A stretch of DNA of 5,622 nucleotides from an uncultured Peptococcaceae bacterium. Lineage in GTDB: Bacteria; Bacillota; Dehalobacteriia; UBA4068. The stretch covers positions 1-5,622 of the forward strand of contig CAMZIS010000087.1 of NCBI GenBank assembly GCA_947307285.1. Reading direction: 5' to 3'. Position numbers and translations under genes: made by a program. Under the pieces are notes generated by a model. The model did no database searches. It was given only the letters and a program-made list of their open reading frames with translations, and was not told the DNA's origin. Below are positions 4,854 to 5,622 of the stretch, piece after piece. The stretch's first letter is position 1. The number at the start of each line of letters is the position of its first letter.

Positions 4854-5622
4854 TTATAAAGGATTCTTTACTATCAGACTACGTGCTCCGCCTGCCGTAG
4901 CGACCTCCGCCTCCACCCCGAAATAACGGGCGGCATTCTCGGCAGTGATGACCTCTGAAGGAGTGCCCAGGGCCTCTATACGTCCGTTATCCATCACAGC
5001 GGCACAAACGTTGAGGCCGGCAGATTCGAAATAAAAAGCGTGATTTGGTGCGTGAGTGGCCATGACCACGGTTGCCAGGCCTTCGGCATTCAGTTCCGCT
5101 ACCCGCTGCAAAAACAGCATTTCGTTGCGGAAATCCAGATAAACGGTAGGCTCGTCCATCAAGATGATTTCCGCACGCTGGCACAGTGCACGGGCCAGCA
5201 GGACCAGGCGTATCTCGCCGCCGGAAAGACTGCTGTAAGCCTGATCGCGGAAACCGTATACTCCGGCCTGTTTCATGGCTTCTTCGCAGGCCGCTTCATC
5301 TTCCGGCTTGGGCGAACCGAAGGCAGATGCGTAAGCCAGCCGACCCATCAGGACCATTTCCCGCACGGTATAGGGGAAGGTGACGCCGTGGATCTGGGGC
5401 AGATAAGAGATATGGCGCGCTATTTCATGCCGCCGGTATTTTTGCAACGGCCGCTCCATCAAATATACGCTTCCTGAGGAAGGGGCAAGCGTACCCATGA
5501 GACAATCCAGCAAAGTGGTCTTGCCGCTGCCGTTGCGCCCCATCAGGCAGACCAGGCTCCCCTGCTCTACGCCCAGACTCACATGATCCAGAGCCAGGCC
5601 CTTACCGTAGGAAAAGCTGATA
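4854..5622 (-). CDS. ABC transporter ATPase, FecE/BtuD/FepC type (5' end beyond window)
   Basis: The cytoplasmic ATPase that powers the importer. The frame is open to the right edge and reads ISFSYGKGLALDH directly into VSLGVEQ, the normal opening of an ABC ATPase, so the GTG at 5582 is an internal Val and the true start lies a few codons beyond 5622. Visible parts, numbered from the edge: Walker A GRNGSGKTT (28-36), Q-loop YLPQ (Q75), signature LSGGE (132-136), Walker B EIILMDEP (151-158) and switch His in MATH (190). All catalytic residues are present. The D-loop region reads TVYLDF, where this family commonly has S/N/A-H-LD, a small departure. The 255 visible residues are near the full family length of about 255-270. 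The family imports iron complexes, haem or vitamin B12 with a FecCD-type permease, which is not in the window and should lie further right. The gene stops 17 bases before the binding-protein gene. Confidence 0.95.
   Translation of the reverse strand, partial: ISFSYGKGLALDHVSLGVEQGSLVCLMGRNGSGKTTLLDCLMGTLAPSSGSVYLMERPLQKYRRHEIARHISYLPQIHGVTFPYTVREMVLMGRLAYASAFGSPKPEDEAACEEAMKQAGVYGFRDQAYSSLSGGEIRLVLLARALCQRAEIILMDEPTVYLDFRNEMLFLQRVAELNAEGLATVVMATHAPNHAFYFESAGLNVCAAVMDNGRIEALGTPSEVITAENAARYFGVEAEVATAGGARSLIVKNPL

Noticed and set aside
5580..5582. GTG as the start of the ABC ATPase
   Set aside because: The frame stays open to the window edge and encodes ISFSYGKGLALDH, the expected ABC ATPase opening before this Val, so the gene starts outside the window.

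Overview
The window reads as chromosomal DNA of a low-to-moderate GC Gram-positive anaerobe, most likely a gut-type Clostridia. The reasons are strong AGGAGG-type ribosome binding sites, an S-layer homology (SLH) protein of the style common in gut Firmicutes (Cys-x6-Cys-Pro just before SLH1, 'WYHDGVHY', 'LMNG'), a lipoprotein-type solute-binding protein and C-terminal membrane anchors. The exact genus cannot be read from this sequence. Every convincing gene lies on the minus strand, so the biological order runs from the right edge to the left.

From right to left there is one tightly packed gene cluster. It starts with a FecE/BtuD-type ABC ATPase (4854-5622, 5' end beyond the window). After 17 bases comes a FecB/BtuF-type substrate-binding lipoprotein (3757-4836). 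After 4 bases comes a short bacterial relative of the TiaS 'IDDTD' family (3006-3752). Its stop overlaps, as ATGA, the start of a 70-residue cysteine-rich protein (2797-3009). That gene in turn overlaps, again as ATGA, an exported Ig-like protein with a C-terminal membrane anchor (1991-2800). After 21 bases comes an exported Ig-like protein with three SLH domains (494-1969). A hairpin with 11-bp perfect arms (393-426) closes the unit. A separate promoter (323-351) then appears to drive a SAM-dependent methyltransferase gene (1-284) that runs off the left edge.

The cluster looks like an uptake system for iron, a tetrapyrrole or a corrinoid. Two related surface proteins, one held to the wall/S-layer and one to the membrane, could pass ligand to the binding lipoprotein, and the ABC transporter would import it. 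The membrane permease is not in the window and would be expected just to the right. The unexpected parts are the TiaS-like enzyme and the small cysteine-rich protein locked by overlapping start/stop codons between the transporter and the surface proteins. The substrate and the role of these two proteins are not determined by the sequence; a functional link is inferred from gene order only.
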